From positions 1-64,000 of the forward strand of contig JAUNUI010000007.1 of assembly GCA_030538255.1 (NCBI GenBank): a stretch of 64,000 nt of DNA, in the 5' to 3' direction. Below, piece by piece: positions 24,529-33,511 of this stretch. Within the stretch, counting starts at the first letter, position 1. Each line of letters starts with the position of its first letter. Made by a program: the position numbers and the translations under genes. The DNA is from Pelistega sp. (GTDB lineage: Bacteria; Pseudomonadota; Gammaproteobacteria; Burkholderiales; Burkholderiaceae_B). The notes under the pieces were generated by a model, which was not told the DNA's origin, made no database searches, and saw nothing but the letters and a program-made list of their open reading frames with translations.

Positions 24529-26219
24529 GGTATCACTCCCTTAGGTAGGCGACGGCCTACCAGACTTAAACTTAACATCAACAAAATCACCAACAAGACA
24601 ACCACTACCGAGACGGCGGCGGCCATAATCACATCACCGCTCTCTTCCATATTAAAAATCAGTACACCAATCGTCTCATTGCGCGCACTCCATAATAAAG
24701 CAGACACGGTGAGCTCATTGAAGGCAATTAAAAACACCAAAATAAATCCAGCAAATGCGGCTGGCGCTAATAAAGGTAAGATAATATCGCTCAAGCGGCG
24801 CCATAGATTCGCCCCACAGAGCTGTGCTGCCTCTTCCAAGGCCATATCTATCTGCATCATACTGCTATGAATCGGTTTAAAGCCCACGCTTAAAAAACGC
24901 GACAAATAGGCGAAGAGGATAATCCATAAGGTGCCATATAGGGTGTAATCAATCACAGGAATAGGTTTGGCGAAGAGTAGAATACAGGCGATCGATAAGA
25001 CTACGCCAGGCAAGGCATACGGCACATCCATGAGGATTTTAGCCAAGGTGCTTAAGCGACTCGGTTCACGATTAAACCAATAAACCAGCGGTATGGAGAT
25101 AGCACTAATGATCAAGGCCGCACTACCTGCAAGTAGAAAACTATTTTTAAACGCACGCCACGTCACGCTCTGCGACATAAAAATCTGCCCATAGCCTTGC
25201 CAGCTTAAGGTATCCCATGTTAAGGCAACACCTTGTGCTCTTACTAATGAGCTACTCACTAAAGCCAAGAGTGGGATCAGCAAGATCGCCAATAAGATCA
25301 GCAGCATTGCCAGTTCGCTCGGCTTACGCCACTTGCCTAGGCCAAACGCTAAAGGCCGACCAGGTAAACCAGTTAAGGCCATACGCGCTTGAAAATGATG
25401 CTGCACCCAGACCACAACCACCGCTAAGATAGCGATGAGGAGCGAGAGGTTCGAAACTTCATTAATCATGCCGGGACCGAAGTCTGACATCTTTTGGTAA
25501 ATCAAGGTCGGTAGCACATAGTAGGAGACTGGAATGCCCAACATAGCAGGAATACCGAAATTGCCTAACGCTGAGATAAAAGCCAATGCGGCTGCTGCCA
25601 AGAGACCGTTCTTACATAAGGGCAGAATCATATCGACCATGACACGATATTGACTAGCACCGCTCAAGCGTGCGGCCTCAATCAACTCTTTGGGCAGATT
25701 GAGCAAGTTCGCTCTGAGGGTGAGAAAGACCAAGGGGGCATGCTGCACACCCATGAGTAAAATAATCCCCCAAGCGGAATATAAGGGCTGCTTGCTGCCT
25801 AAGGGCGGTGCCATACCGATAGACTTCAGCAATACACTATTCGGTCCCATCAATTGCAACCAACTTAAGGCCATTACTTGCGGTGGAATCATCATGGGTA
25901 ACATGAATAAAAATACCCAGATCGCTTTCGCACGAATATCCGTCAAGCCAATAAAGAAAGCCAATGCCGCCCCTAAAGCTAAAGATACCCACATGGCCAT
26001 AAAGGAAGTATAAATACTATGCCAGAATGCTCGCCAAGTACTACTTTGACTTAATACCTTACTCAAGGACGAAGGTTCGGTCCAACTCATATCCATTAAG
26101 GCTTGACTGAGCAAGCGCATCGTCGGCAGCACGCTCAAGAGAATAATGATGCTGAGTAAGCCATACATTAAGGGCCTTGAGATACGGTGGCTATTGTACG
26201 CAGGGTTTACAGTCAACAT
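24516..26219 (-). CDS. Fused two-domain ABC importer permease (FbpB-like)
   Basis: 567 residues with about twelve membrane helices, that is two permease domains in one chain. Each half has an EAA loop: ELIEAARLSGASQYRVMVDMILP near residue 190 and MALEEAAQLCGANLWRRLSDIILP near residue 460. This layout is seen in FbpB/SfuB iron permeases and in putative phosphonate importers of the same superfamily. It overlaps the ATPase gene, and the binding protein gene lies about 207 bp upstream with a hairpin between them. Confidence 0.85.
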   Translation of the reverse strand: MLTVNPAYNSHRISRPLMYGLLSIIILLSVLPTMRLLSQALMDMSWTEPSSLSKVLSQSSTWRAFWHSIYTSFMAMWVSLALGAALAFFIGLTDIRAKAIWVFLFMLPMMIPPQVMALSWLQLMGPNSVLLKSIGMAPPLGSKQPLYSAWGIILLMGVQHAPLVFLTLRANLLNLPKELIEAARLSGASQYRVMVDMILPLCKNGLLAAAALAFISALGNFGIPAMLGIPVSYYVLPTLIYQKMSDFGPGMINEVSNLSLLIAILAVVVVWVQHHFQARMALTGLPGRPLAFGLGKWRKPSELAMLLILLAILLIPLLALVSSSLVRAQGVALTWDTLSWQGYGQIFMSQSVTWRAFKNSFLLAGSAALIISAISIPLVYWFNREPSRLSTLAKILMDVPYALPGVVLSIACILLFAKPIPVIDYTLYGTLWIILFAYLSRFLSVGFKPIHSSMMQIDMALEEAAQLCGANLWRRLSDIILPLLAPAAFAGFILVFLIAFNELTVSALLWSARNETIGVLIFNMEESGDVIMAAAVSVVVVLLVILLMLSLSLVGRRLPKGVIPWQS

Positions 26220-26300
26220 GTGCAGTAAGGGGGATTATTAGTAGTAGCCTGGGCATGAGAAGTTTTTCATGTTCGGTTTGCTTGTAAAGCATTAAATAAA

Positions 26301-26332
26301 TCAGCCTGATGTCGATAAGAGCACCAGGCTGA
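26301..26332 (-). terminator. Attenuating hairpin between binding-protein and permease genes
   Basis: An 11-bp stem on the minus strand (TCAGCCTGGTG / CATCAGGCTGA, one G-U pair) followed by TTTATTTAA. Located between the solute-binding gene and the permease gene of the same operon, it fits a partial terminator giving excess binding protein. Confidence 0.6.
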
Positions 26333-26426
26333 ACAATAGTTTTTAGTACATAAGAATTTAGTAAATGCCTAATACACTACATTCAAACCAATTCAAATAA
26401 ACTCAAACAAATTTAAACCTAAATAA

Positions 26427-27395
26427 TTATTCGAATAACTTGGCGAACTGCTCTTTATCGGTTTCAGCATTTTCTAAAGATTTCGCAGCATCAAAAGGCA
26501 ATAGCTTGATTTTATCACGTGCAGGGAAGCCCTCAGGTGAGTCAATTCCGTTACGTGCAGGTAAGTAACCTTGTGCTAATACCAATTTCTGACCTTCTTC
26601 AGACAGGACAAAGTCCACAAATTTACGGGCTAACTCTTGGTTCTTCGCATCTTTTAAAATCGCCACAGGTTCAGTTACCATGCTCACGCCCTCTTCAGGA
26701 AAGACGAAGTCAATCGGCGCACCTTTGGCTTTTTCACGAATCGCCATGTAATCCACCAAAACACCGTATGGCTTAGCACCCGAGGTAATCGCGGTCAACA
26801 CGCTTCCATTGCCTTTCTGTGGTGCCATACCGTTCGCTTTAAGGTCCTCATAGTACTTCCAGCCGAATTCTGGGTTAGTCGTCAAGGCAGAGAGATGAAT
26901 TAATGCCGCACCCGAATATAAGGGGCTAGGCATCGCCGCTAAGTCTTTATACTCAGGCTTTAAGAGGTCTTTCCAAGAGCTTGGCTTGTTCGGTGCGCTA
27001 GTGTTGTAAGCAAGACCCGTTGTAATTAATTTCGTGCCATAGTAGAAGCCTTCAGCATCAAATAATGAAGCATCGTATTGACCCTTCTCTGCTGAGTCAT
27101 AACTGGCTAATAAGCCTTCTTTCTTTAACTGCTCTAAGGTCACGCTATCAGCAATCAGTAGCAGGTCTGGTTTCACCACACCTGCGGCTAATTCAGCACG
27201 GAATTTTGTCATTAATTTGGTGGTACCATCACGCACCCACTCAACTTTCACGCCAGGATTGGCTTTCTCAAAAGCCTCAACCGTCATCTGTGCGTCACTC
27301 ACCGGTTGCGATGTGTATAAAACCAGGTTTTGTGCCTGAGCAGCACCTAACAAACCAAGACTTAAAGAGGCGAATAATAAGGTTTTCTTCAACAT
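26427..27395 (-). CDS. ABC transporter substrate-binding protein (Fbp/Phn-type, substrate uncertain)
   Basis: 322 residues. The signal peptide (MLKKTLLFASLSLGLLGAAQA) is followed by a family-1 fold: NLVLYTSQPVSDAQMTVEAF, FEKANPGVKVEWVRDGTTKLMTKF, LLIADSVTLEQLKKEGLLASY and ending QLFAKLFE-like. The group includes Fe3+ (FbpA/AfuA) and 2-aminoethylphosphonate receptors. I see no clear tandem-tyrosine iron site at the usual place (only VDYMAI), so iron is doubtful. A palindrome and three tandem repeats lie just upstream of the gene and may regulate it. Confidence 0.8.
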   Translation of the reverse strand: MLKKTLLFASLSLGLLGAAQAQNLVLYTSQPVSDAQMTVEAFEKANPGVKVEWVRDGTTKLMTKFRAELAAGVVKPDLLLIADSVTLEQLKKEGLLASYDSAEKGQYDASLFDAEGFYYGTKLITTGLAYNTSAPNKPSSWKDLLKPEYKDLAAMPSPLYSGAALIHLSALTTNPEFGWKYYEDLKANGMAPQKGNGSVLTAITSGAKPYGVLVDYMAIREKAKGAPIDFVFPEEGVSMVTEPVAILKDAKNQELARKFVDFVLSEEGQKLVLAQGYLPARNGIDSPEGFPARDKIKLLPFDAAKSLENAETDKEQFAKLFE

Positions 27396-27421
27396 AGGAA
27401 TACAATCGTCACTAAGAATTA

Positions 27422-27439
27422 AATAATGCTAGCATAATT
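27422..27439. promoter_or_regulatory. Near-perfect 18-bp palindrome, candidate operator
   Basis: AATAATGCTAGCATAATT, one mismatched pair, 27 bp upstream of the binding-protein start. It does not match the Fur heptad pattern well; the cognate regulator is unknown. Confidence 0.5.
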
Positions 27440-27478
27440 GCTATTTATTGCATGATTGTGACAGTCTTATACGCTAAT

Positions 27479-27563
27479 TTACTATTAGTACAAAGCCAGC
27501 TCACTCTTACTGTTAGTACAACAGCTAGCTCATTCTTACTATTAGTACAAAGCTAGCTCATTC
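27479..27563. repeat. Three tandem 28-29 bp repeats
   Basis: Units start at 27479, 27507 and 27536; each reads TTACTRTTAGTACAA, then a variable junction, then AGCYAGCTCAYTC. About 85-95% identical by eye, head to tail, no spacers. Not a CRISPR array because there are no unique spacers. Confidence 0.8.
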
Positions 27564-27970
27564 CTCTGCTATCAACATCACCACGATAGCTTAATGTAGC
27601 TCGACACGCTTATTTATCTTTCCTGCGGACAGAATTCCGCTTAGTTTCAAGGAGCCATGACTCTGCTTAGTACCACTATAGACTCTAAGTCCCAAACTGC
27701 AACAGCAAGCGCCCCCTAGCCATATTGTCAGTTCTCCAGCACAGTGCTATAGTGATTGAACCAAAAACAGTGTTTAGCCAGATACTGATCGCCTATCTCC
27801 TAGGGCCTTATGCGACGATTCTTCTCGTCTGCGCCTATATAAGCCATCGTTCGACCAAACCGTTTAAGCAATTTTCTATCAAACTGATTTTGTAAGGTTT
27901 TGTTTCTCCCATGTTCTCGATGTGACGCATAAGCACAATGCTCGGGGGCTGAGATTTTGTAAGGTTTGTT

Positions 27971-28867
27971 ATGCCCTTGATTGACTGGCTTCTCGCGCTT
28001 CTCACGATCCTCATATGGGGATTGAATTTCTTGGTGTCTAAGGTCGGTATCTCTGAGTTACCTCCGCTGTTTTTCGGCTTTTGTCGTTTTGTCTTTGTCT
28101 TCTTTCCGGCGATCTTTTTTATTCCTAAACCCAAGACCACCTGGTCGCGTCTATTGGTTTATGGTTTAACAATTAATTTCTTCCAATTTGGCTTTATGTT
28201 AAGCGCGTTAGGCTTCGGCTTAGCGGCTGGCGTCACTTCGCTCTTACTACAAGTACAGGTATTCTTTACGATCTTAATTTCAGCTTTATATTTCCATGAG
28301 AAAGTCCCCAAGCACAGTATTTTTGCTTTCTTTGTGGCGGCATTCGGCATTGGTTTAATCATTATGACGGCCAATACCAATACCGCGCTGCCAATCGCGG
28401 GTTTAATCTGCATTATTCTTGCGGCCTTGAGCTGGGCGACAGGCAATATCACGATTAAGATTATGCGAGATGTAAATATGGTGAGCCTAGTGGTCTGGGG
28501 TGGCTTAGTGTCGGTGCCTGCCTTTGGCATGGCGAGCTTTTTTCTGGAAGGCCCCGAGCTGATTGCACAGAGTTTAGAACACCTCACCTGGCGCGGCACC
28601 TTATCTTTCTTATATGGCAGCGTGATGTCGACCTTGGTCGGCTATGTGATTTGGGGACGCTTACTCAGTACCCGCCCCGTCAGCCTAATCGCTCCCTTGA
28701 CTTTATTGGTGCCGATTATTGGTCTGGTCTCGAATGCTTGGATGTTCAATGAGGCACTGACTTTCTGGCAATGGATTGGGGTCGCCGTCGTGATGTTGGC
28801 CTTAGTGATTAATACGCTCTGGCCAAAATTCGCTCGTACGATTTGGGCGAAAAAGTCGCTGCCATAA
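27971..28867 (+). CDS. eamA: EamA/DMT family exporter
   Basis: 298 residues, ten predicted membrane helices in two EamA repeats (LLALLTILIWGLNFLVSKVG at the start; ICIILAALSWATGNITIKIM near residue 150). It best resembles EamA (YdeD), the O-acetylserine/cysteine exporter, but other metabolites are possible. A TAAGG ribosome-binding site precedes the ATG. No operon partner. Confidence 0.85.
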   Translation: MPLIDWLLALLTILIWGLNFLVSKVGISELPPLFFGFCRFVFVFFPAIFFIPKPKTTWSRLLVYGLTINFFQFGFMLSALGFGLAAGVTSLLLQVQVFFTILISALYFHEKVPKHSIFAFFVAAFGIGLIIMTANTNTALPIAGLICIILAALSWATGNITIKIMRDVNMVSLVVWGGLVSVPAFGMASFFLEGPELIAQSLEHLTWRGTLSFLYGSVMSTLVGYVIWGRLLSTRPVSLIAPLTLLVPIIGLVSNAWMFNEALTFWQWIGVAVVMLALVINTLWPKFARTIWAKKSLP

Positions 28868-29147
28868 TTTAGTGCTCAGGCTATACGCAAGAACAAGTTA
28901 GTGCTATAAAAATTAGCATTCGTGCGATACTCAGGATAAAGTCCGCGAGTTTTTCGATCGACTGTATTGCCTTTCAACCGTACTCTTCAAGCTAAAAAAG
29001 CACACTAACACGTCGTACGGGCAATACTTTACACTTGTTAAGGTTTAAACCACCCTTCTGCAACATTAGCTCACATTTTTGTCATTGATTCTACAAGTTC
29101 CGCACTTATAATAGTAGTATCGTAGACACTTTTTCGAAGGAAACCTT

Positions 29148-29396
29148 ATGGGAATTATTATTGCGATTGTGATCGGTTTTATTGTAGGTCTTATTGCGCG
29201 CGCGATTATGCCAGGCACGCAATCAATGGGCTTTATTTTCACCACGCTACTCGGTGTAGCAGGCTCTATCGTGGGCACAGAGTTGGGTAAGCTCTTAGGT
29301 TGGTATGGTCCAGGTGATGAAGCGCAATGGATTGGCTCTATCGTTGGTGCGATTATCTTATTATTCCTCTACGGTTTAATTGCTAAGAAGCGCTAA
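29148..29396 (+). CDS. GlsB/YeaQ/YmgE family stress membrane protein
   Basis: 82 residues with three Gly-rich helices: IIIAIVIGFIVGLIARAIMPG, then IFTTLLGVAGSIVGTELG, then GSIVGAIILLFLYGLIAKKR. This is the compact three-helix pattern of 'transglycosylase-associated' or GlsB/YeaQ proteins, often induced by stress; the biochemical role is unsettled. An AAGGAAACC ribosome-binding site precedes the ATG. Confidence 0.88.
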   Translation: MGIIIAIVIGFIVGLIARAIMPGTQSMGFIFTTLLGVAGSIVGTELGKLLGWYGPGDEAQWIGSIVGAIILLFLYGLIAKKR

Positions 29397-29502
29397 GCAA
29401 TAATCGCTACTCATCGATTATTTTGGCTCGTCATTATATCTAATAGGCACGTTCTAATAGGCACGTCCTTTATGTAGTAGGCACGCCTTTTTTCTTGTCT
29501 TT

Positions 29503-29532
29503 AGCGTGTCCCTCAGGCGACACGCTTTTTTC
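29503..29532 (+). terminator. Rho-independent terminator
   Basis: AGCGTGTC (29503-29510) / GACACGCT (29519-29526) with an 8-base loop and a TTTTTTC tail. It lies about 105 bp after the glsB-like stop and just ahead of the YkvA-like gene; it could be a terminator for the first or an attenuator for the second. Short AATAGGCACG direct repeats precede it. Confidence 0.75.
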
Positions 29533-29548
29533 TTGGGGGAATTCAATT

Positions 29549-29899
29549 ATGGTTTCTTCACAACAGTCTGATCAATCTACCACTGGCTTATTTGCCAAAA
29601 TGGCGAAGCTTGCGGGTAAAGCAGGACGTCCTTTAATTGAGAAGGCGCTCTACTTATTCTATGCCGTGCAGCATCCGAAGACTCCTGCTTGGGCGCGTCG
29701 TGTAATTTATGGTGCTTTAGCCTACTTGGTCTTACCAACTGATGCCATTCCTGATGTCTTGCCTGCTGTTGGTTTCACTGACGACTTCACGGTCATTGCG
29801 GCCGCGCTTGCAACCGTGTCATACTATATTACGCCTGAGATTAAAGAGCAGGCTAGGGCTAAATTGCTCAAGTGGTTTGGCCAGGAGATTCAACCCTGA
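29549..29899 (+). CDS. YkvA/DUF1232 family membrane protein
   Basis: 116 residues from the ATG at 29549 (GGGGGA just upstream); an in-frame TTG at 29495 would place the terminator hairpin inside the gene and was rejected. The DUF1232 core is clear: TPAWARRVIYGALAYLVLPTDAIPDVLPAVGFTDDFTVIAAAL at about 50-92. Members are small membrane-associated proteins of unknown function. Confidence 0.85.
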   Translation: MVSSQQSDQSTTGLFAKMAKLAGKAGRPLIEKALYLFYAVQHPKTPAWARRVIYGALAYLVLPTDAIPDVLPAVGFTDDFTVIAAALATVSYYITPEIKEQARAKLLKWFGQEIQP

Positions 29900-30045
29900 G
29901 CGTATCAGCCTGTGCTCTCTGGGAGAGACGCAGGCACGATATTGACAGTATAATGGTCTTTATTTAAACAAATAAATTCCAATTCAACGTTTCATTAACC
30001 ATTCTCGTGCAACGCCTCATTAACCATAGGAACAATCTAGTCAGT

Positions 30046-31428
30046 ATGGCCAAATACACCTTCAACGATTTATGGCTAACCGAAGCAGTGCGACAACGTG
30101 AGGAACATTGGGGGCCCCTAGACGATAGTGCTATTTTGCATCATATTCGTCAGCAGCCTGGTGATTTGGCCGATAAGATTCGCCAGCGCGCACTGGCTTT
30201 GAGCCGTCGTGAAGGTCTGAATAAATATACCGCACAGTGGTTAAGTGCTGCTAAGATTGCGCTTGTCGTGCTATTTGCTTTCGCGATTATTGCTGGCGTT
30301 ACCTCAGGTTTAAGTGCGCTAGATACGCAACGCAATCACGTCAATATTCTACTTGCGCTAGTGGCGCTACTCGGTTTACATGCCATCAGCTATATCGCTT
30401 GGCTGGTCTCCTTACTCACCTCATGGCGTAGCAATACTGTTCTAGGCAGTCTCTGGCTCTGGTTAAGTAAGAAGTTGGCGCGTAGTCCTGATGCGAGTTT
30501 AGCGGCCCAGGCCTTGGTCAATACGGCCAACCAACAAGGTAGTATGCGTTGGATCTTAAGCACGCTAAGTCACGGCTTCTGGCTAGTGCTTCTCTGTGTT
30601 GCCACACTCACCCTACTCGCCATGCTTGCGGCTAAGAGCTATACCTTTGGCTGGGAGACGACGATTCTATCCAGTCAGAACTTTGTCAGCCTGACTCATG
30701 CCTTAGGTGCACTACCTGCTCTGCTAGGCTTTAGCCAACCGAGCGCTGAACTGGTACAAGCTAGTGGTAATGCGACCGCCCCAGAAGCTGGAGCGCAAGC
30801 CATTTGGTCCAGCTGGCTAATCGGTCAAGTGGTGGTGTGGGGGATTTTACTGCGTCTCCTCAGCTTTATATTCTGTGTCTATAAAGCGCGCTCCGCCTTA
30901 GCCCGTACCCAGATTGACCCGACCTTACCTGTCTACGCAGGCCTGATTAATCGCTTGCAGCCTCGTGCTGAGTCGATTGGGATTGATGCCGCGGCACCGG
31001 CGTATAAAATACCGACCTTAGACTCACGCGATATGCCATTAAATTGGCAAGAGCAGCGCTTACTGGTTGGAATAGAACTATCCGCGGAGACGGCTTGGCC
31101 ACCCTTGAATCTAGCCCCTAGTGTGTTGGATATTGGCATAATTGAGTCACGGGAACAGCGTCATGATTTACTTGGCAAGATCAGTGCTAATCCTGTGCGC
31201 GATATCCTTCTGGTCTGCGATGCCAGCCAGACACCAGACCGCGGGGTTCTCCACTATATCAGTGCGGTAGCGAGCCAGGCCCAGAACCCGCAAGTCTATC
31301 TGAGCCAAGCCTCTGAGGCATCCAGCCATCGCCTACAACAATGGAAAGATGCGCTGAAAACCGCTGGATTTAAACCTAACGCCATCTATACACAAGTGGC
31401 AGAACTCGCTAGTTGGGGGCAGGTATGA
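30046..31428 (+). CDS. DUF2868 membrane protein
   Basis: 460 residues from the ATG at 30046. The N-terminal helix FNDLWLTEAVRQREEHWG is followed by four to five membrane segments (about 75-95, 105-130, 180-205, 260-280) and a soluble C-terminal part with LVGIELSAETAWPP and DILLVCDASQTPDRGVLHYISAV, an Asp-containing Rossmann-like strand-turn. It overlaps the next gene by 4 bp (ATGA). In related betaproteobacteria DUF2868 and DUF3482 are adjacent; the pair presumably works together at the membrane. Confidence 0.85.
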   Translation: MAKYTFNDLWLTEAVRQREEHWGPLDDSAILHHIRQQPGDLADKIRQRALALSRREGLNKYTAQWLSAAKIALVVLFAFAIIAGVTSGLSALDTQRNHVNILLALVALLGLHAISYIAWLVSLLTSWRSNTVLGSLWLWLSKKLARSPDASLAAQALVNTANQQGSMRWILSTLSHGFWLVLLCVATLTLLAMLAAKSYTFGWETTILSSQNFVSLTHALGALPALLGFSQPSAELVQASGNATAPEAGAQAIWSSWLIGQVVVWGILLRLLSFIFCVYKARSALARTQIDPTLPVYAGLINRLQPRAESIGIDAAAPAYKIPTLDSRDMPLNWQEQRLLVGIELSAETAWPPLNLAPSVLDIGIIESREQRHDLLGKISANPVRDILLVCDASQTPDRGVLHYISAVASQAQNPQVYLSQASEASSHRLQQWKDALKTAGFKPNAIYTQVAELASWGQV

Positions 31429-32981
31429 GTGAGATTAAGCCATCTCAAGGCGATACAATACATGACAAAACAATGCCTAATCAGCCATCTAGTGCCCCGT
31501 TAAACAAAACTCCCTCTCAAGAAGAGCCGAGCCAGCAACCCACTTCAATGGTGAGCAATCAAGATATATCAAGCCAGCAGTTCCCTACGAAGACGACCCC
31601 TCAAGGTGAAAAAGGTCTACTACGCCTAGCGGTTGTGGGCCATACCAATACGGGTAAGACATCCCTCTTACGCACGCTTCTCGAAGACCGTCACTTCGGT
31701 GAGGTTAAGGACTCAGCAGGCACCACCCGTCATGTGGAGGGCGCCCGTATTCGCGTCAATGGTCAAGCATTGATTGAGTTGTTTGATACGCCAGGGCTAG
31801 AAGATGGTATTGGCTTATTGGATTATCTAGAGCAATTAGCTCAGTACGCGGGGCAACGCTTAGATGGACCAGAAAGTATTCGTGTCTTCTTAGAATCCCC
31901 CGAAAGTCAGCGCCGCTTTGAGCAAGAAGCGCGTGTCTTAAACAAGCTCTTGGCCTGTGATGCGGGTCTGTATGTAGTCGATATCCGTGACCCCGTACTC
32001 AGTAAGCACAAGGATGAGTTAGCCATTCTGGCCCGTTGTGGTAAGCCACTGGTGGCGATTCTCAACTTTATCCATAGTGAGCATAATTACCTTAGTCAAT
32101 GGCGTGATGCACTGGCACGCTTAGGGCTACATATGTCAATTGAGTTTGATACCGTCGCACCTGCTCTGGATGGACAAGAGCAGCTCTATCAGAAGTTGGC
32201 CTTAGTGCTTGATAGCTATGCCCCCCAGCTTAGCGCTTTATCGGCCGATATTAAGCAGCAACGTAGCCTGCGCCGTACCATCGGCTTTAATATGGTGGCC
32301 GAGCTATTAATTGATGTGGCGGCTTTTAAGATAGCTAGCCAGACCGATGAGCAAAGCATGCAACAACAATGGGCTGTTTTGCAGGATAAGGTGCGCCAAC
32401 GCGAACAAGCTTGCATCAATAGTCTCTTAACGCATTATCGCTTTGCCGCGCAAGACTATCCAGGGCAGAGTTTACCGATACAAGGTGAGCGCTGGGGTAT
32501 GGATTTATTCCATCCTGATGCCTTGCTGGATATGGGCATCCATGTGGGCAAGGGCTTTGCGGCGGGTGCGATGGCAGGCGCAGCCGTGGATGTCTTTACT
32601 GCAGGCTTAAGTCTGGGCACAGCTGCCCTGCTTGGTGGTATTGTGGGCAGTGTGTGGCAAGGGGCGGATAAGTTTGGCAAGCGCCTGATGGGTCGCATTC
32701 AAGGCTATCAAGAGCTCAGTGTGGATGATGGGGTCTTGCGCCTACTTGCACTACGCGGTCTACAGCTGCTCGATGCCTTAGAGCGTCGTGGTCATGCCGC
32801 CCAACATGCGATTCAGCTCAGTGATTCACATATCAAGCAATTGAAAGAAGGGGATCTACCTGAGGAAATTGGCCTAGCACGGCGTCACCCTGAATGGTCT
32901 AGCTTGTCTGAGGACTATGAGCGAGATCGCGAACGCGATATGGCGATTAAATCTCTGGCGCAACAACTGCGTGAACAGTAA
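31425..32981 (+). CDS. GTPase with DUF3482 C-terminal domain
   Basis: 518 residues from the ATG at 31425, which overlaps the DUF2868 stop; an in-frame TTG at 31413 was rejected. After a Gln/Ser-rich leader of ~60 residues comes a small GTPase domain: G1 GHTNTGKTS, G2 region AGTTRHVEG, G3 DTPGLED. No canonical NKxD is seen; FIHSEHN stands near its place. The C-terminal DUF3482 half has two Gly-rich hydrophobic helices (GKGFAAGAMAGAAVDVFTAGLSLGTAALLGGIVGSV), possibly membrane-inserting. Likely partner of the DUF2868 protein, as a membrane-remodelling or signalling GTPase (inference). Confidence 0.85.
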   Translation: MSEIKPSQGDTIHDKTMPNQPSSAPLNKTPSQEEPSQQPTSMVSNQDISSQQFPTKTTPQGEKGLLRLAVVGHTNTGKTSLLRTLLEDRHFGEVKDSAGTTRHVEGARIRVNGQALIELFDTPGLEDGIGLLDYLEQLAQYAGQRLDGPESIRVFLESPESQRRFEQEARVLNKLLACDAGLYVVDIRDPVLSKHKDELAILARCGKPLVAILNFIHSEHNYLSQWRDALARLGLHMSIEFDTVAPALDGQEQLYQKLALVLDSYAPQLSALSADIKQQRSLRRTIGFNMVAELLIDVAAFKIASQTDEQSMQQQWAVLQDKVRQREQACINSLLTHYRFAAQDYPGQSLPIQGERWGMDLFHPDALLDMGIHVGKGFAAGAMAGAAVDVFTAGLSLGTAALLGGIVGSVWQGADKFGKRLMGRIQGYQELSVDDGVLRLLALRGLQLLDALERRGHAAQHAIQLSDSHIKQLKEGDLPEEIGLARRHPEWSSLSEDYERDRERDMAIKSLAQQLREQ

Positions 32982-33030
32982 GAGGCGCTGGTAGGATTGA
33001 TAAGATGACAGGCGCTTAGATGACGGGCGC

Positions 33031-33507
33031 TTATAAAATCACAGGTGCATTTGGCAAGATATTCTCGGCATCTACAGGTAAATCACCACATGCTTGTGCT
33101 AATAAGGTTTCAATTTGAACAATTGCCTGTTCAATACCCTCTTGGTAGCGATCAGCGCTGAAGGCTTGGCCAAGTTCATTACAGATGCTCTGCCACTGGG
33201 TATTACTCACCGCCACACCGCGATCAGAGATGATTTCAATCGCATGGCGATCTAGGCCAATATATAACAGCACACCAGTATCATGCGGGGTATCCCAAAC
33301 ACGTAGACGACCAAAGACTTCATGGGCACGAGCGCAGTTATCCAGTTCGGGATCGTGCGTATGGACTTCAATCGCCACCACTAACTCACCCGCATGCTTG
33401 CTTTCGCTGGTATGAATGCGTTCAGTCAATTGTGCTAAGAACTCATCAGGAAAATATTTCCGTCGCAAGTATGCACCGTGATAATGGCCTAAGCCAACTT
33501 TATACAT
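33031..33507 (-). CDS. TPM-domain protein (YgcG-like), short
   Basis: 158 residues from the ATG at 33507. The longer frame to 33660 reads through the Gly-rich end of the preceding gene in another phase and was rejected. TPM domain: FPDEFLAQLTERIHTSESKHAGELVVAIE followed by AHEVFGRLRVWDTPHDTGVLLYIGLDRHAIEIISDRG. It has no signal peptide or membrane helix, so it is cytosolic or peripheral. Last gene of a lemA-TPM-TPM operon; its start is 5 bp from the preceding stop. TPM (TLP18.3/Psb32/MOLO-1) proteins are linked to membrane-protein maintenance; the role here is unknown. Confidence 0.83.
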   Translation of the reverse strand: MYKVGLGHYHGAYLRRKYFPDEFLAQLTERIHTSESKHAGELVVAIEVHTHDPELDNCARAHEVFGRLRVWDTPHDTGVLLYIGLDRHAIEIISDRGVAVSNTQWQSICNELGQAFSADRYQEGIEQAIVQIETLLAQACGDLPVDAENILPNAPVIL

Positions 33508-33511
33508 CCAA

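Larger units (their letters stand above)
27396..27970. other. Long intergenic region with repeats and palindrome
   Basis: 575 bp between the divergent binding-protein and EamA genes. It contains the palindrome at 27422-27439, three tandem ~28-bp repeats at 27479-27563, and a duplicated segment GATTTTGTAAGGTTT (27886 and 27953) that includes the ribosome-binding region of eamA. I see no convincing gene in the rest. Confidence 0.6.

Noticed and set aside
26427-27395. Ferric iron-binding FbpA
   Set aside because: The tandem-tyrosine iron site is not visible, and the promoter palindrome does not fit a Fur box, so iron specificity was not claimed.
27479-27563. CRISPR array
   Set aside because: Repeats are directly adjacent with no spacers, and no cas genes are in the window.
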